From: Rhyacophila brunnea
Taxonomy: Eukaryota > Arthropoda > Insecta > Trichoptera > Rhyacophilidae
NCBI GenBank assembly: GCA_022495005.1
Contig: JAGYXB010000687.1
Span: 1 to 64,000, forward strand
Length of the DNA stretch: 64,000 nucleotides
Reading direction: 5' to 3'
Every line of letters starts with the position of its first letter. The stretch's first letter is position 1. A model generated the notes under the pieces. That model did not search any database and was not told the origin of the DNA. It worked only from the letters and a program-made list of their open reading frames with translations. Position numbers and translations under genes: made by a program. Shown piece by piece: positions 47,421 through 58,189 of the stretch.

Positions 47421-48127
47421 TGAGATAAACACAGCACAAATTTGCTTTAATAGTAAAAAAAAAAGTTGCCTGCGGGCTCTTTTTTTCAATAATGTTATTA
47501 CTTAAAATTATATGGTTGTACGATAAAATATTTCATTGTGTATCGACACTCGACAACTCCTTAATTCAAATGGATGTATTAAAATATACATCAAGAAACA
47601 CTAAATATAAACATTAATTTTACCGCGTAGGTACGCCATTTGGTAAACGCTACTGTAGAGCATCTCACTGCCTCTATCCTTAGAGATAGGTACGGGGGCT
47701 CGCCAAAGATCCTAGCATGGGGGGCCGGTTCAGGATGTGGGGGCAATGTTGGATTCAGAATATGTACTTAATATTTTCCTAACAGTTTCAAGGTTTTTTA
47801 CTAAGCCGGCACTCTTTACATTTTGTCAAACTAATATGTTACAACAGGTATTAATATAAAAATAATTAAACATAACACTCCATATTAATAATATAGACCG
47901 AGGATACTTGATGGAATTTGAATTTAAATTCTAATAGATTTAATTTTTGTACTATTCCACTTGTGTTGTTTTTTGCGACCCGGGTTTCGCCTTTCGGCAT
48001 CTTTAGGCACTATGTGCACTCACCAAAAGGTAAGTACACAATGACAACGAATACAATTGATTATAACTTATATAATAAATCAATACAATTAAGTATGTAT
48101 ACCTACCTATTAAGTCAAGGATCACAA
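47421..48127. other. AT-rich spacer with one G-rich stretch
   Basis: No gene. The stretch 47690-47750 (GTACGGGGGCTCG, GCATGGGGGGCCGG, GATGTGGGGGCAATG) is again G-rich. It may relate to the patch at 47330 but does not align convincingly with it. Confidence 0.4.
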
Positions 48128-48394
48128 TAAAAATATATATTATTATATTCGACCAAGTCCGATCCTAATAAGATCATATGGGCCTCCACAGAGTAGAGGT
48201 TTGTATTAACAGATTTTGTTTTTATGATAAATGGATGTCAGCCCTTGCTCAACATAATATTAGGTCCATACTCTGACTCATACACAAATTGAAAAACAAT
48301 ATGTGTACTTGCCAGACCCAGGATTCTAACCTGGGACCCACGACGTGATAGGCCGACGCTTAAGCCGCGCGGCCATCGTGGGCGTAAAAAATAT
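48128..48394 (-). mobile_element. SINE family S, near-complete copy
   Basis: Minus strand, closely similar to 5132-5400: head with GCCGCGCGGCTTAAGC and a B-box-like GGTTAGAATCCTGGGT, and body with all family blocks (GTCCGATCCTAATAAGATC, CCTCCACAGAGTAGAGG, CATACACAAATTGAAAAAC). AAAAATATA occurs on both sides (48128-48136 and about 48386-48394) as a probable target duplication. The closeness to the 5132 copy suggests a relatively recent burst. Confidence 0.85.
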
Positions 48395-49414
48395 AACAAA
48401 CAAATTACGAATAGTTGAAGTGTTATGAATAGGCGTATACATCGTCAAAATTCTAATAGTAGATCATTAGATACTAATCAATTACACTACATTATATTAC
48501 TACATTCAAGAGGTGTAAAATCTTCAATACTGGGGGCTAAACCCGGATCGCAAAAAATGACTCAAATGGAATAGTACAAACTTAAATCTATTGGAATTTA
48601 TTACACTCCATATTTCACACCAAATAATTTTTTACTACACATTTCAGAGGGTCAAACAAAAAAATGAGTTGAATCAAATTCTTATTATGCTTATTGTGTA
48701 TAATATAAGAAAATTTACAGGCACACCGGTGTGCCGCAAAACACTGTCCTAAGAAGTTAGCCAACATCAATTTTTCGTCTGCTAAATCCTGTAAGTAACC
48801 GCATCGGATTGATTGTAAATACCTCTAGGGGTAGCATGGCGTGGTGTGTGAAGAGATCGAGAATTGGTAGTGTCTCCGATGGATGGAGGAGCTAGTTTTA
48901 TTTGCAGCGTAAAAAGTCAGTACAAGAGTATGTTACAGTATTTATGCTACAATACTTATGATACTGTTCTGATGTCCGAATCTCGGTAGAATGAGATGTT
49001 GTGCAGAGCGATACAGACTGGGAACTTATATTTGAGTAATATCTCCAAAGAATTATGATCCGCTATTTATTAACATACTCACAATCAAAATAATATATTG
49101 AAAAGAATATTTAGGAAATAAATATTATAATTGAGTCAGCTGGTCTATATGGCGTTTACGTCATTGGATACGGCAGACTATGTGGGAAAATGGATATTGC
49201 GGAAATTATAATTGCAGTAAGCTATTTACTGAGTATGCCATAATTGGACACTACGGGAAATGGATATTAAAGAATTTTTAATTACGGTAATGTACTTGTA
49301 TCGCCAATCAATATTGCCTGACACGGATTGAGTTGTTTATCCCCATACCTACAATGTAACTCCTGAGTGTCACCGAAACCAACAATAATAATATACTTAT
49401 AATAAACTATTTCT
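48395..49414. other. AT-rich spacer, nothing recognised
   Basis: No supported gene or repeat. Confidence 0.45.
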
Positions 49415-49735
49415 TATATTCAACGAATAAGACACAATATTTCAGAATGTAACATTATATATACATACTGAATATACATAATTTGAAAACATCTCATGCA
49501 TATACACACTAGGAGAATCGTTTTATAACGCAAGTCGATAAGCATTTCATGTATCAACTACTAGTTAAAATCGTCGTAATTATCTAAGGCGCCCGTAGTT
49601 TAATTGGTAAAACATACTGACGCGAAACCAGCAGATACAGGTTCAAGTCCCGTCGGGTGTCGTAGTTTTTTCTACAAAAACGATTTTTTTCTAGTATGTA
49701 TATGCATGAGATGTTTTAAAATTATGCATATAATA
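49415..49735 (+). mobile_element. Inverted-repeat element with a tRNA-like core (family T), copy 3
   Basis: Starts with the family arm (ATATTCAACGAATAAGACAC then CAGAATGTAACATT). Inverted arms are ACATAATTTGAAAACATCTC plus ATGCATATAC at about 49478-49507 against GTATATGCATGAGATGTTTT plus AAAATTATG at 49696-49725. Between them, 49588-49661 folds as a tRNA-like cloverleaf. The acceptor GGCGCCC pairs with GGGTGTC at all seven positions (two G-U), the D arm has GTTTAATTGGTAAAAC and the B box is GGTTCAAGTCC. The body typical of copies 1 and 2 between arm and tRNA is absent. The anticodon loop is irregular, so no tRNA gene is called. Confidence 0.75.
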
Positions 49736-49924
49736 ATAAACGATAGTGGGAATATTAAATCGGACACTGAGGAAATCACGGAAGACGTGATTGATTGTTC
49801 GCTTATTGCGTCTACCTCAGCCATCGAAGATAATATATTATTTGAAGCCAATGGCATGGCCAAAACAATACGCGTCGTCCGGAAATCATCCCTCGTACGG
49901 ACACGGAAGAAGAAGATATTGTAA
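49736..49924 (+). other. Coding-like fragment of unknown origin
   Basis: Continuing the open frame of 49604-49924, the last 60 codons are acidic then basic: SDTEEITEDVIDCS, then EDNILFEANGMAK, then RVVRKSSLVRTRKKK. Codon composition is closer to coding than in the AT-rich flanks. It starts directly after the right arm of the family T element. I do not recognise it. It could be a fragment of a transposase, a captured exon or chance. Confidence 0.3.
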
Positions 49925-50084
49925 TTGAGAAGTAACTAAGTAATTAAGAATAATAATAATTATATTCATTCATCTACCAATTGAGTTATAATTTATAATA
50001 CTGCGCACTTTATTACGTTAGAATATCAAGTCTCTAATTGTATTAGGTTGAATTATTAAGTTTGAAAAGTAGAACACGTGTTTC

Positions 50085-50350
50085 GACTGGCGGGGCGAAG
50101 AGATGCGGCCATGATAGGACGTCGCAAATGATTATCTTGTTAGGCAGGTGAGGCTGAGCATGTGTTCGTTCACGCACACCGCTAATTAAGGCATTAATAA
50201 CTTGCCAAGTGTAACAGTCATTAAAGTGTTAAGTAACAGTTGCGGGCGAGGTAGCGAATCTGAGTCAGAAAAGCTCGCACTGTTGTGGCGATTCAATACG
50301 ATAGCGGCGTACAAATGCTGTCAACAGAATGTTACTGTCTTTTTAATTTA
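50085..50350. promoter_or_regulatory. Moderately GC-rich non-coding patch, candidate regulatory DNA
   Basis: Balanced base composition in an AT-rich setting, with words such as GGCGGGGCGAAGAGATGCGG, GCTAATTAAGGCATTAATAAC (homeodomain-type ATTA sites) and GGGCGAGGTAGCG. No repeat partner and no open frame were found. This is the profile of a conserved non-coding element, but conservation cannot be judged here. Confidence 0.3.
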
Positions 50351-50640
50351 AATCGAGGTAATGACATTATTATTTTGATTTATAAATAGCGTCAGGAGTA
50401 ATCTTTGATGTCTTTACACTAGCTTATATTGTTTAATTCGTAAATCTTGTGTATATCCAGTATAGGATAAAAAAAATAAATAATTAAATACTACTTAAAA
50501 TTGATAAACATATCTGACTGCATCAAAATATATTTATGTTGCTATATTGCACATCGATATAATTATGCAAGAAGATAAACTATCTGATATCACTAACTAT
50601 TCGATTATAATAATAGATGAATACAATGTAATTACATAAA

Positions 50641-51028
50641 TTAAATAAAAAGAATTTCAAGTTATTCACATTTATATTTTTATAAAAATCGATGTTTTTT
50701 AAAATAAATATAAAAAACTATGAATTAGTCAAAAAATCTCTTATGCGATGCCCAGAAAACTTAATAAACTATATTTTAATAATAAATATGGCCATAAAAT
50801 ATGTAATAATACCATGGGATCCGATTCAACAAATTCACATTTTTTACAATAAATTGTAAGTTTATCTTTGACTTAAAATAAAAAATATTTTTCTTTTTAA
50901 TGTTTTCAAATAGGTACATATTTATTAATTAACACAGTAGAAATTGTAAATTATCAAAAAAATATCTCAAATTGCAAGCTTCTCATTTTTCCGCTAGGTG
51001 CCTCTGGTAGGTAAAGACATCGCATTAA
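50641..51028. mobile_element. Single-arm relative of the large palindrome
   Basis: Aligns with the right arm of the palindrome (39400-39806) over its full length: AATAAAAAG.ATTTCAAGTTAT, AAAAATCGATGTTTTTTAAAAT, ATAAATATG.CCATAAAATA, AATTGCAAGCTTC and CCGCTAGGTGCCTCT. A 12-bp gap follows, then AAGACATCGCATTAA for the end. Like the palindrome it is bounded by TTAA (50641-50644 and 51025-51028). Divergence is about 10 to 15 percent by eye. Confidence 0.8.
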
Positions 51029-53514
51029 TGGAAATTGTATTAATCTTGTGTTTGAAAATATTAGATAAATTTAAAACCATACATGCATTAAATAAATAAA
51101 ATAATATATTTACAATATTTTTTCATACAATTGAATATTATTTAATTGTTCCCAATTAGACAACCACCATTTTCCATTTTTATTTTAAATAATAATTTAA
51201 GCCGAAATAAAGTTTAAATTTTATTTTCCCAACAATGACCAAATTAGAGTTATCTAGTTGCAGTATTGAGGTGACGATATGTATGGTAATTTTCAACATA
51301 TTTTATGCCTGTTTGTTACATATATTAGGAATTTACTTATTAGAAAGTATGTATGTTGTTCTAATTATATAATAATGGGTAATTTTCACATTGTTTTATT
51401 GCTACTGCTGGGTTTAATTATTAATTAATTGTACACCACTGTCTGGACGGTTATTCGCGCCATTTTTAGATGTAAGCTGCGATCCTATAATAATATGAGT
51501 CGTCAGGATTTTCGCTTATATAATTTAATATTTAGGACGAGCCTCGCGGGATTCGGCCAGACCACAGTGTACGGTCAATGTCGGTACAAAAGCGACACTG
51601 AAGAATACGTTTAAGAGGTAGATGGAAATTGAAATCAGCTCACCCGATACTTATTTAACTAAGACTGAAATGCAATCATTACAATATTTATAAAAATTGA
51701 AATTAAAAAAGACGTTTATACTTTTAAAAAAAATATATTTTCTTTGGTCTAGAATATCTTTTAAAAAATTACTTAAGCGGTGGAAAGACATAATACTTAA
51801 AATACATTATTAAAACCGCTTAAGCAGAAATAAAATGGCACTGAATCAATTACACTCTACATTGTATTGTGATTCATTTGTAATGAAATGATTCAAAATA
51901 TTTTTTCTCTCTCTTGCACTACACTAAACACGGGGATCAATATAGCGGTAAAAATGTGATGGGACAGTCGTGTATTAGTAAATAAATAGTATTTGTTGGT
52001 GTATTTAGCTATGTACTATTTTCATTATGTTGATTTATTTGTATTAAAATATTGTTAATACTAACCAATTTTCTATATGATTTTCCGTATCGTGTTTTGA
52101 TAACATTTAATTTGTAATATTCACTACTTACATCTAAAATAAATAATTTTGTTTCATCAAAGCCACCGATGTAAAATATGTTTTCATTAACATTCTAAAG
52201 CGTAAAACAGTTAATATGAAATGATATTTCGTGTACAATCCCACGAACTTATCTGAAGAATTGATGGGGGAACCACAGTCGAACACTACCCAATCAAGAC
52301 TCGCAACTGGACAGAATCTGACACTGGAATGATGGTTTCAATATGGCTTCATAGTAGTTCCATTTTTGACCGTTATTTTGACTCGTCAAAAAACGCCCAG
52401 CTGTCAAGGAGTTCATTTGTTATATAAGAAATGTGTTGCCGAGGATGTAATAGTTTATTTATCAAATAATGTATTAACAAAACTTGTAAGGTAAATTAAA
52501 GTCCGTTTTAAATTATAGTAATGCAAAAATACCTACATATTGTGGAAATTAATAACAGATAAATAAAAGTGTGTGAAACAAATAAGATGATACAGTGAAA
52601 AAAATACACGGTGTAAAATGAAAAACTTATATGTAGAAATTTTTAAACACCTACGTAAAGGAATAAAGAAAACCATTAAATTTTACCAATAAACTGGGAC
52701 ATAATTCCGATAATGAAAATACCGACAAGTTAAATCCCGACACCGGCGGAATATCGGCAAAAAACAAAATCAAACGGTCAGAAAATCAATTTATTTTACA
52801 AGCAAAAAACCCTAACCTTACTTAATCTTTTAATCTCCAATTGGAACTTCAACAATATAAAGTCCTATTCTGGATACTACTAACATTTTTGTTTAATTTA
52901 CTTGAGTACTTCGGTCTGGGTTGTTTTTTTAATAGAATGGGAGATTTAAATTCTGTAACCAGCGAAGCAAACCATGAAAACGTGCTATTAAATATTGAAC
53001 GAAAAAATAATCGAACCTTCCCAAAATAATATAAAATACGGGGTTGTTTTTTTAAGTCCGTAAACGATCATTGGTAAGTTTTTTGGAGCAAGAGAATAGT
53101 CGGTTTTTTAAATGTCTTCATTATAAATTAAACAGAAAAAAATACAATCGAGCTTTTCTTTCTTTGCGGTTTATTTCTTACCTTTGAGGGGCTTTAAGTC
53201 AGGCATGCTTCGTCCCCGGGGAAGGCTTACGAAATAAAAGTTTTTAAAAACAAAGTATATCTTCTTTCGTAAAGAACATAATGTGGACGGTAAATGTGCT
53301 GGGTATAAGCCCCTACCAAGGTGAGTTTTATTCGAAAAATAATATTTATTTTATAAATTAATAAAAATAGTAGTAAAATATACTTTATGACTTACATAAT
53401 TTATAATTTATTATGTGAGTCAATAACAATAATTACCATAAACTGAATTATCCATAATAATAGTATTCTTCAATGAAAATGTTAAGATTCTAAATTTATA
53501 AAAGTAAATAACCA
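51029..53514. other. AT-rich spacer, nothing recognised
   Basis: No supported gene. The frames at 51429 and 52841 on the plus strand show no domain. A word repeated with small changes, CCGATAATG..ACCGACAAG..CCCGACACCGGCGG at 52707-52750, was noted. Confidence 0.4.
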
Positions 53515-53640
53515 TATTCGCTCTTAGGCAGAGAATATGGGCCTTCATAGAGTAGTGGTTATACATATGATTGTTATAAGGAATGGTTGTTAACCATTCG
53601 TCTAACCCTAATGCATTGAATCATTGTGGTTACATGTTTA
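53515..53640 (-). mobile_element. Degenerate SINE family S body
   Basis: Shares AATATGGGCCTTCATAGAG with the family's CATATGGGCCTCCACAGAG, and GTTATAAGGAATGGTTGTTAACC with its AAGAAATGGATGTCAGCC. The head is not recognisable. It resembles the diverged copy at 2396 more than the recent copies. Confidence 0.55.
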
Positions 53641-56304
53641 CATTATTCTACGGGCGATCATTTTGTTTTAAAACATTTATTACTGTATTAAGAGTATAGA
53701 ATAAATTCATTCAAAATTCAGTGCTGCATACTCTAGGAAGGTTAACTACTATCAAAGCCGATACCATAAGCCGTAACTAGACTTCTCTTCTGGAATCATG
53801 TCCCTAAATACTTCTGCCTGGGTGTATTCTTCCATAATTTCTTCCCTGTATAATACACTTGTAGGAGGTGGTATATTTCACAACGTATCGGAAATACTCC
53901 AGATTTTTACGCTTTATGGAGTGTAATGTCTCTTAAAACTTTAGTATGAAACCCATTAAATTTAAGAAACTATTTTATTATACGCCAAGAGTTTTAAAAT
54001 TCCACCCTTCTATAATTTATCGAAGTATTTATTTCTAAGTCAAACATTAAATCACGTATTAACTTAACGAGATTCTTTACATTACTTTCCATCGCCTGTA
54101 ACTTATAATACCGCGTTTCAATTCATTTACTTTATACGTCATATACCTTCGCACTACCTGTCTACCGTCTTATTCAGTGCCTAATATAACTTTTAAATTG
54201 TGCTACAAACTCACATCTAAGCCTTGGGGTAAAATTAGAACATTCACGCAAATAACTGTGTCGGCGAAAGTTATACGAATTTAAACATGTAGACATAATA
54301 GTAATGCGTGGTATTTATATTATATGTTTAACGTGTAAATGACGGATAAACTTCAAAACTTACATTAGATACAATAAAAAACAGGATGTTGAGTATATAT
54401 TATAACAATGTTAATCACGATTATTATTATTAAAACAACGGAAGATTCTGCGACGCACTTATATTGATTGAGTATTATTTTAAACAAAAAAAATTATTTA
54501 AAATCTAAAATAAATCTAAATAAGTCTTGAATAAAACATTCCCTCATTCAAACATGATTAAAATAAACTAATTCATATTAATCATATCAAATAATGTCGT
54601 AGATGAAAATCTTATTCAGTTATTTTGACTATTTATAATTTACGGCTCATGTATTCTTTTCCAAATAGCTTTTCCAGCTGTGACCACTTGCGTTTTCGGA
54701 TTTGGTCAAAAAAACTTACGCCAAAAATAAAAATAATGAACATGTAAAATAGACTTAATATTTTTATAATCATTAAAGCTCACGTTATTTTATAAAAATA
54801 TGTATGAGAATTAATATTCATTACAGACTTTAAATTAGGAACATACATTTTACGACACTGATATTTTAAAGGATAACACATAATTATTATGCATTAAGTC
54901 ACTAAATTGAAAGGCACACATTATTTCCAATACAGTAAAAAAAAAAACGCAATCAATGCCAATTACTTTGGCATAGCTATAAATTATTGGCGTTACAATT
55001 TTTACAAACAATTTTTGGTTAATAAAAAGCGATGTTCATTAATGAATATTTTCAAAAGATTCAGCGTGATAAATAATTCATGCTAATTTTTAGATGCATT
55101 TATCACTACGCATTCCCCGTATATAAAAATTATTTTACCATACGTGCTTCGCTCAGAGCGTGAGTTTTATCGAGGGCAAACTCACAATGCGAGCGAAATA
55201 CGTGTCGTAAGCAGGGGGTCGTAAGAAAAAATTTTATATCTCGTGAATACCAAGTGATAAGCACGTTTTTTTTCAAATTAATAAATTGATTGATCAACTA
55301 TTCAAGATCATTATCCAATAAATCTAAGAAGTATGTAGATAGTGTCATGTCAAAATAACTATCCTCGCCTGTGGACAAACTTTAATAATATAATGTATAA
55401 CAATTTGAACTAACTATTTTTTATGAAATATCTACGTAGTTTCAAATTCTATGGCATCCCAGACCCATATTATCGAGATATTAATTCTGAAATATCAAAC
55501 ATAGTTCTGGCGTCACAATGTTATTGAAGATATTGATAGCGAAACTTTGACCTTTGTGGCCTGAAGATTCTAACCCCTAACGCGAAGGACTGCAAATGAT
55601 TCACTATATCATTTCTAACACCAAATCTTCAGTAGCTATGGTCCAAATAATGTAATAAAAACTTAGTTTTTTGTTAAGTAGACCTATATCATTTGCTTAC
55701 AGTTTGACTCAATATTTCGGGAAAGTAGAGCACAAGTGATGTATAGCGTTTCTAAGTTTATGCATAAAACAAAAACTTATTGACCATCTCGTTTTTAAGG
55801 TTGCATACTTACAAAAAAGGGGAATTTATTGACGACAGTTAAAAATGTCACTTGTAACGAAAATATTATATTTTTATAAAAATTAACAGTAAACGTAAAT
55901 ATATGTAAAACAAAAAAAGGCCGTTCGAATTAGTGAACACTATTGTAAGTATGTTGATTAGTACGACATAACCAATATTCATTGTGTATTTTAATTGAAT
56001 ATAAATATTACATTTTAATGACATTACATTGGTGACGTAATTTACTGGTGTCGATTGCCTGCGCCATGTACAGTCGATAGAGAAAATAAAAATATGTATT
56101 GCTAACAAATGTTCCTAGTGTACATTAATATAAATTACTATACTTCTAAATAAAGCCACTGCTCACCTACATCTTAAAAACTTTGACACTAACTTTGCTA
56201 AAATGAACGCGAAATAAACATTTTATATGAGCTTTTATTCGTCGTATATATAGCTAAATCGATGACAGCAATAATTCCTAAAACTACAACGCTAACTTCC
56301 TTAT
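53641..56304. other. AT-rich spacer, nothing recognised
   Basis: No supported gene. The stretch 53780-53930 is slightly less AT-rich but has no convincing frame. The minus-strand frame at 55866-56108 is hydrophobic and low complexity. Confidence 0.4.
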
Positions 56305-56580
56305 CATAGTTCAAGTCATTAAGATTGAAAGACTGCGCTGGCTAAGTCATTTGAAGTGTATGAACGACAATGAGAAGATAATAAAGTAACGTCAAGTAAT
56401 GTAATAAGTCAATGAAAAAAATGCGGATGAAAAATTCGCTGGCCAGATTGACCCACCGATGACTGACTTATGCTTGGAGTGTCAAATTATGAATTAATTA
56501 GAATAGAAATAGGTGGAGAGAGTTTTTGGATGAAACCAAAAGCTACCCCAGGTAGCAGAGCTTTTCTTGAATGTGGTAAA
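56305..56580 (+). pseudogene. RTE-like LINE C-terminal relic
   Basis: The plus strand reads IKIERLRWLSHLKCMNDNEKI near 56319-56380, the LRWLGHVxRM-DN block. In other frames it contains the end corresponding to RDRWRE-LDE near 56508 (NRWREFLDETKSYPR-like). The order is the same as in the 23510-24260 relic, which carries HRMNDNEPAKK and RDRWRELLEE, so these two may be the same family. Several indels break the frame. Confidence 0.65.
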
Positions 56581-56659
56581 TTAATTATATATGATTGTTG
56601 TACGATATATATTTATTAACTAAAACCAATGAAACTCTGCAATATATTAGTGCAAAAGA

Positions 56660-57130
56660 TGATACTATCTAGCCATATATGCCCCCTAGTTGGAGAAAAT
56701 AGACACCATTCGGCGCCTCCAACAACCCCCATTGTAAACCAGACGTCTTGCGTTTTACCAGCATCCCGTAGCTCCACCGTATACAATTAATATATACTAT
56801 TTAGCAGCCTTCCAGGACGCCTGAATCCAGTTGTATTGAAAAACAGGCAAGCCAGGTTGCGTTTCTCTTCTGGCATCCGCACCACGTAGCCGAACCAGCT
56901 CCAATGTCGCATCTTTACTTCCAGCGTGATGAGAGGCTGCTTGGTGCGTTATCTTATCTCCTCGTTACTGCTAAAGTCATACGCACACCCAGTATCCATC
57001 GCAAAAATCTGTTTTCAAGGCTCAGTATATGGTATTCGTAAGGTACAATAATTCGCTACCGTAAAGCAGCACCGTCAGAATACAAGCGTCGAATAGGCGG
57101 CATTTGGTTTCGACCGAGTACAATCGGTAG
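56660..57130 (-). pseudogene. LINE C-terminal relic, same family as 22607-23350
   Basis: Nucleotide blocks shared with 22700-23170 in the same orientation include GCCCCCTAGTTGGAG, GGCGCCTCCAA, CTTCCAGGACGCC, AACAGGCAAGCCAGGTTG, GAGGCTGCTTGGTGCGTT, TCTCCTCGTTACT and TCGCTACCGTAAAGCAGCAC. Protein motifs correspond to those of the other copy but are split by more indels. The two relics are independent insertions truncated at different 5' points (about 57130 here). Confidence 0.8.
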
Positions 57131-58104
57131 TCCCATAGCAATATAACTAATTATTATGTTGTTGTTTTTTTATCCATGCTATGTCTAACGTGCATTAATT
57201 TCTCCATACCGAGTTATGTTTCTAATTGTGTTTTATTTAGCCTATTTTGAATATATAGTCCATGTTACCCGCCCATACATTAGTACATGAAAAACACATA
57301 GCTTAAACACTTGATGTTTGTTGAAATGATCATCCCTGATCAATTCTCATCGTATAATGGTACCCAAATGATGTTAAAAGACCTAAAGGGCGACAAAGAG
57401 ACCTTTGTATAGATGAGATAATCAAGTTTAGCGGATAGACTAAGTGCCGACAAATATTATAACAAAAATAACACATAAGTATATAAAATACTAACATTTA
57501 AATAAAATATTGTATATTTCTTTATTAAAACTTACTTTGCCAGCTAAAGTACATTTCATTCTTGTTAAATCCACTTCAAAATACAGTTTCCTTTTGGTAA
57601 TGGAAATTTCTTATTAAAATAATATATTTACTGGCAGTACTACATAACTTCGTAAGAATAAGTAGTATTTATAGTCCTGAGTAAACAGCGAAATGTTATT
57701 ATTTGCGCTAAAACTTTGCAAAGCACTGATATTTAGGTTACGCGTAGCGGCGTAGAGCGCTCGTAGCACTTGCGTAGACGTGCCATTCTTCATGCCCCAG
57801 GAACATAAAAATAAACTAGATTTCGGTAAATAAGGCTCTGCATTCTTTTACAAGAAATCGTAATTTGCCGCGAAAAGCAAGGGAAATGTTTGAATATGGA
57901 AAATACACTCATCATCGCAAAACAACTTTAAATACACTCGTAACACTAACTTTACCTTTTCCAAAGTACATATCATTATTTACTTCATTCGTTTTTAGAG
58001 TATACTTCATATATATTGGACTTGCTTTAGTGTTTATCTTACCCGGAGTATATATGTTTCTTTAAATAAATACACACATCCAAATGAATTTATTAACATA
58101 AACT
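57131..58104. other. AT-rich spacer, nothing recognised
   Basis: No supported gene. The frame at 57865-58065 on the plus strand ends hydrophobic and could be a chance membrane-like stretch. Confidence 0.45.
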
Positions 58105-58189
58105 CACTTTGTCGTAAAAATAAAAATGTGTTAATACAACCTCCACTGTGAGCACATGATCGTAATAAGATCGGACATGGTTAAAAAAA
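58105..58189 (+). mobile_element. SINE family S, 3' end fragment
   Basis: Contains AAAATGTGTTAATACAACC, CCTCCACTGTGAGCACATG and GATCGTAATAAGATCGGACATGG followed by a short A run. It matches the terminal 80 bp of the family, so it is a strongly 5'-truncated copy. Confidence 0.75.

Noticed and set aside
47304..47489. Small protein with hydrophobic stretch on the minus strand
   Set aside because: The frame runs through a poly-G tract and a polylysine-like start from A-rich DNA; no family resemblance.
49588..49661. Functional tRNA gene on the plus strand
   Set aside because: Good acceptor pairing but an irregular anticodon arm, and it lies between the inverted arms of the same repeat family.
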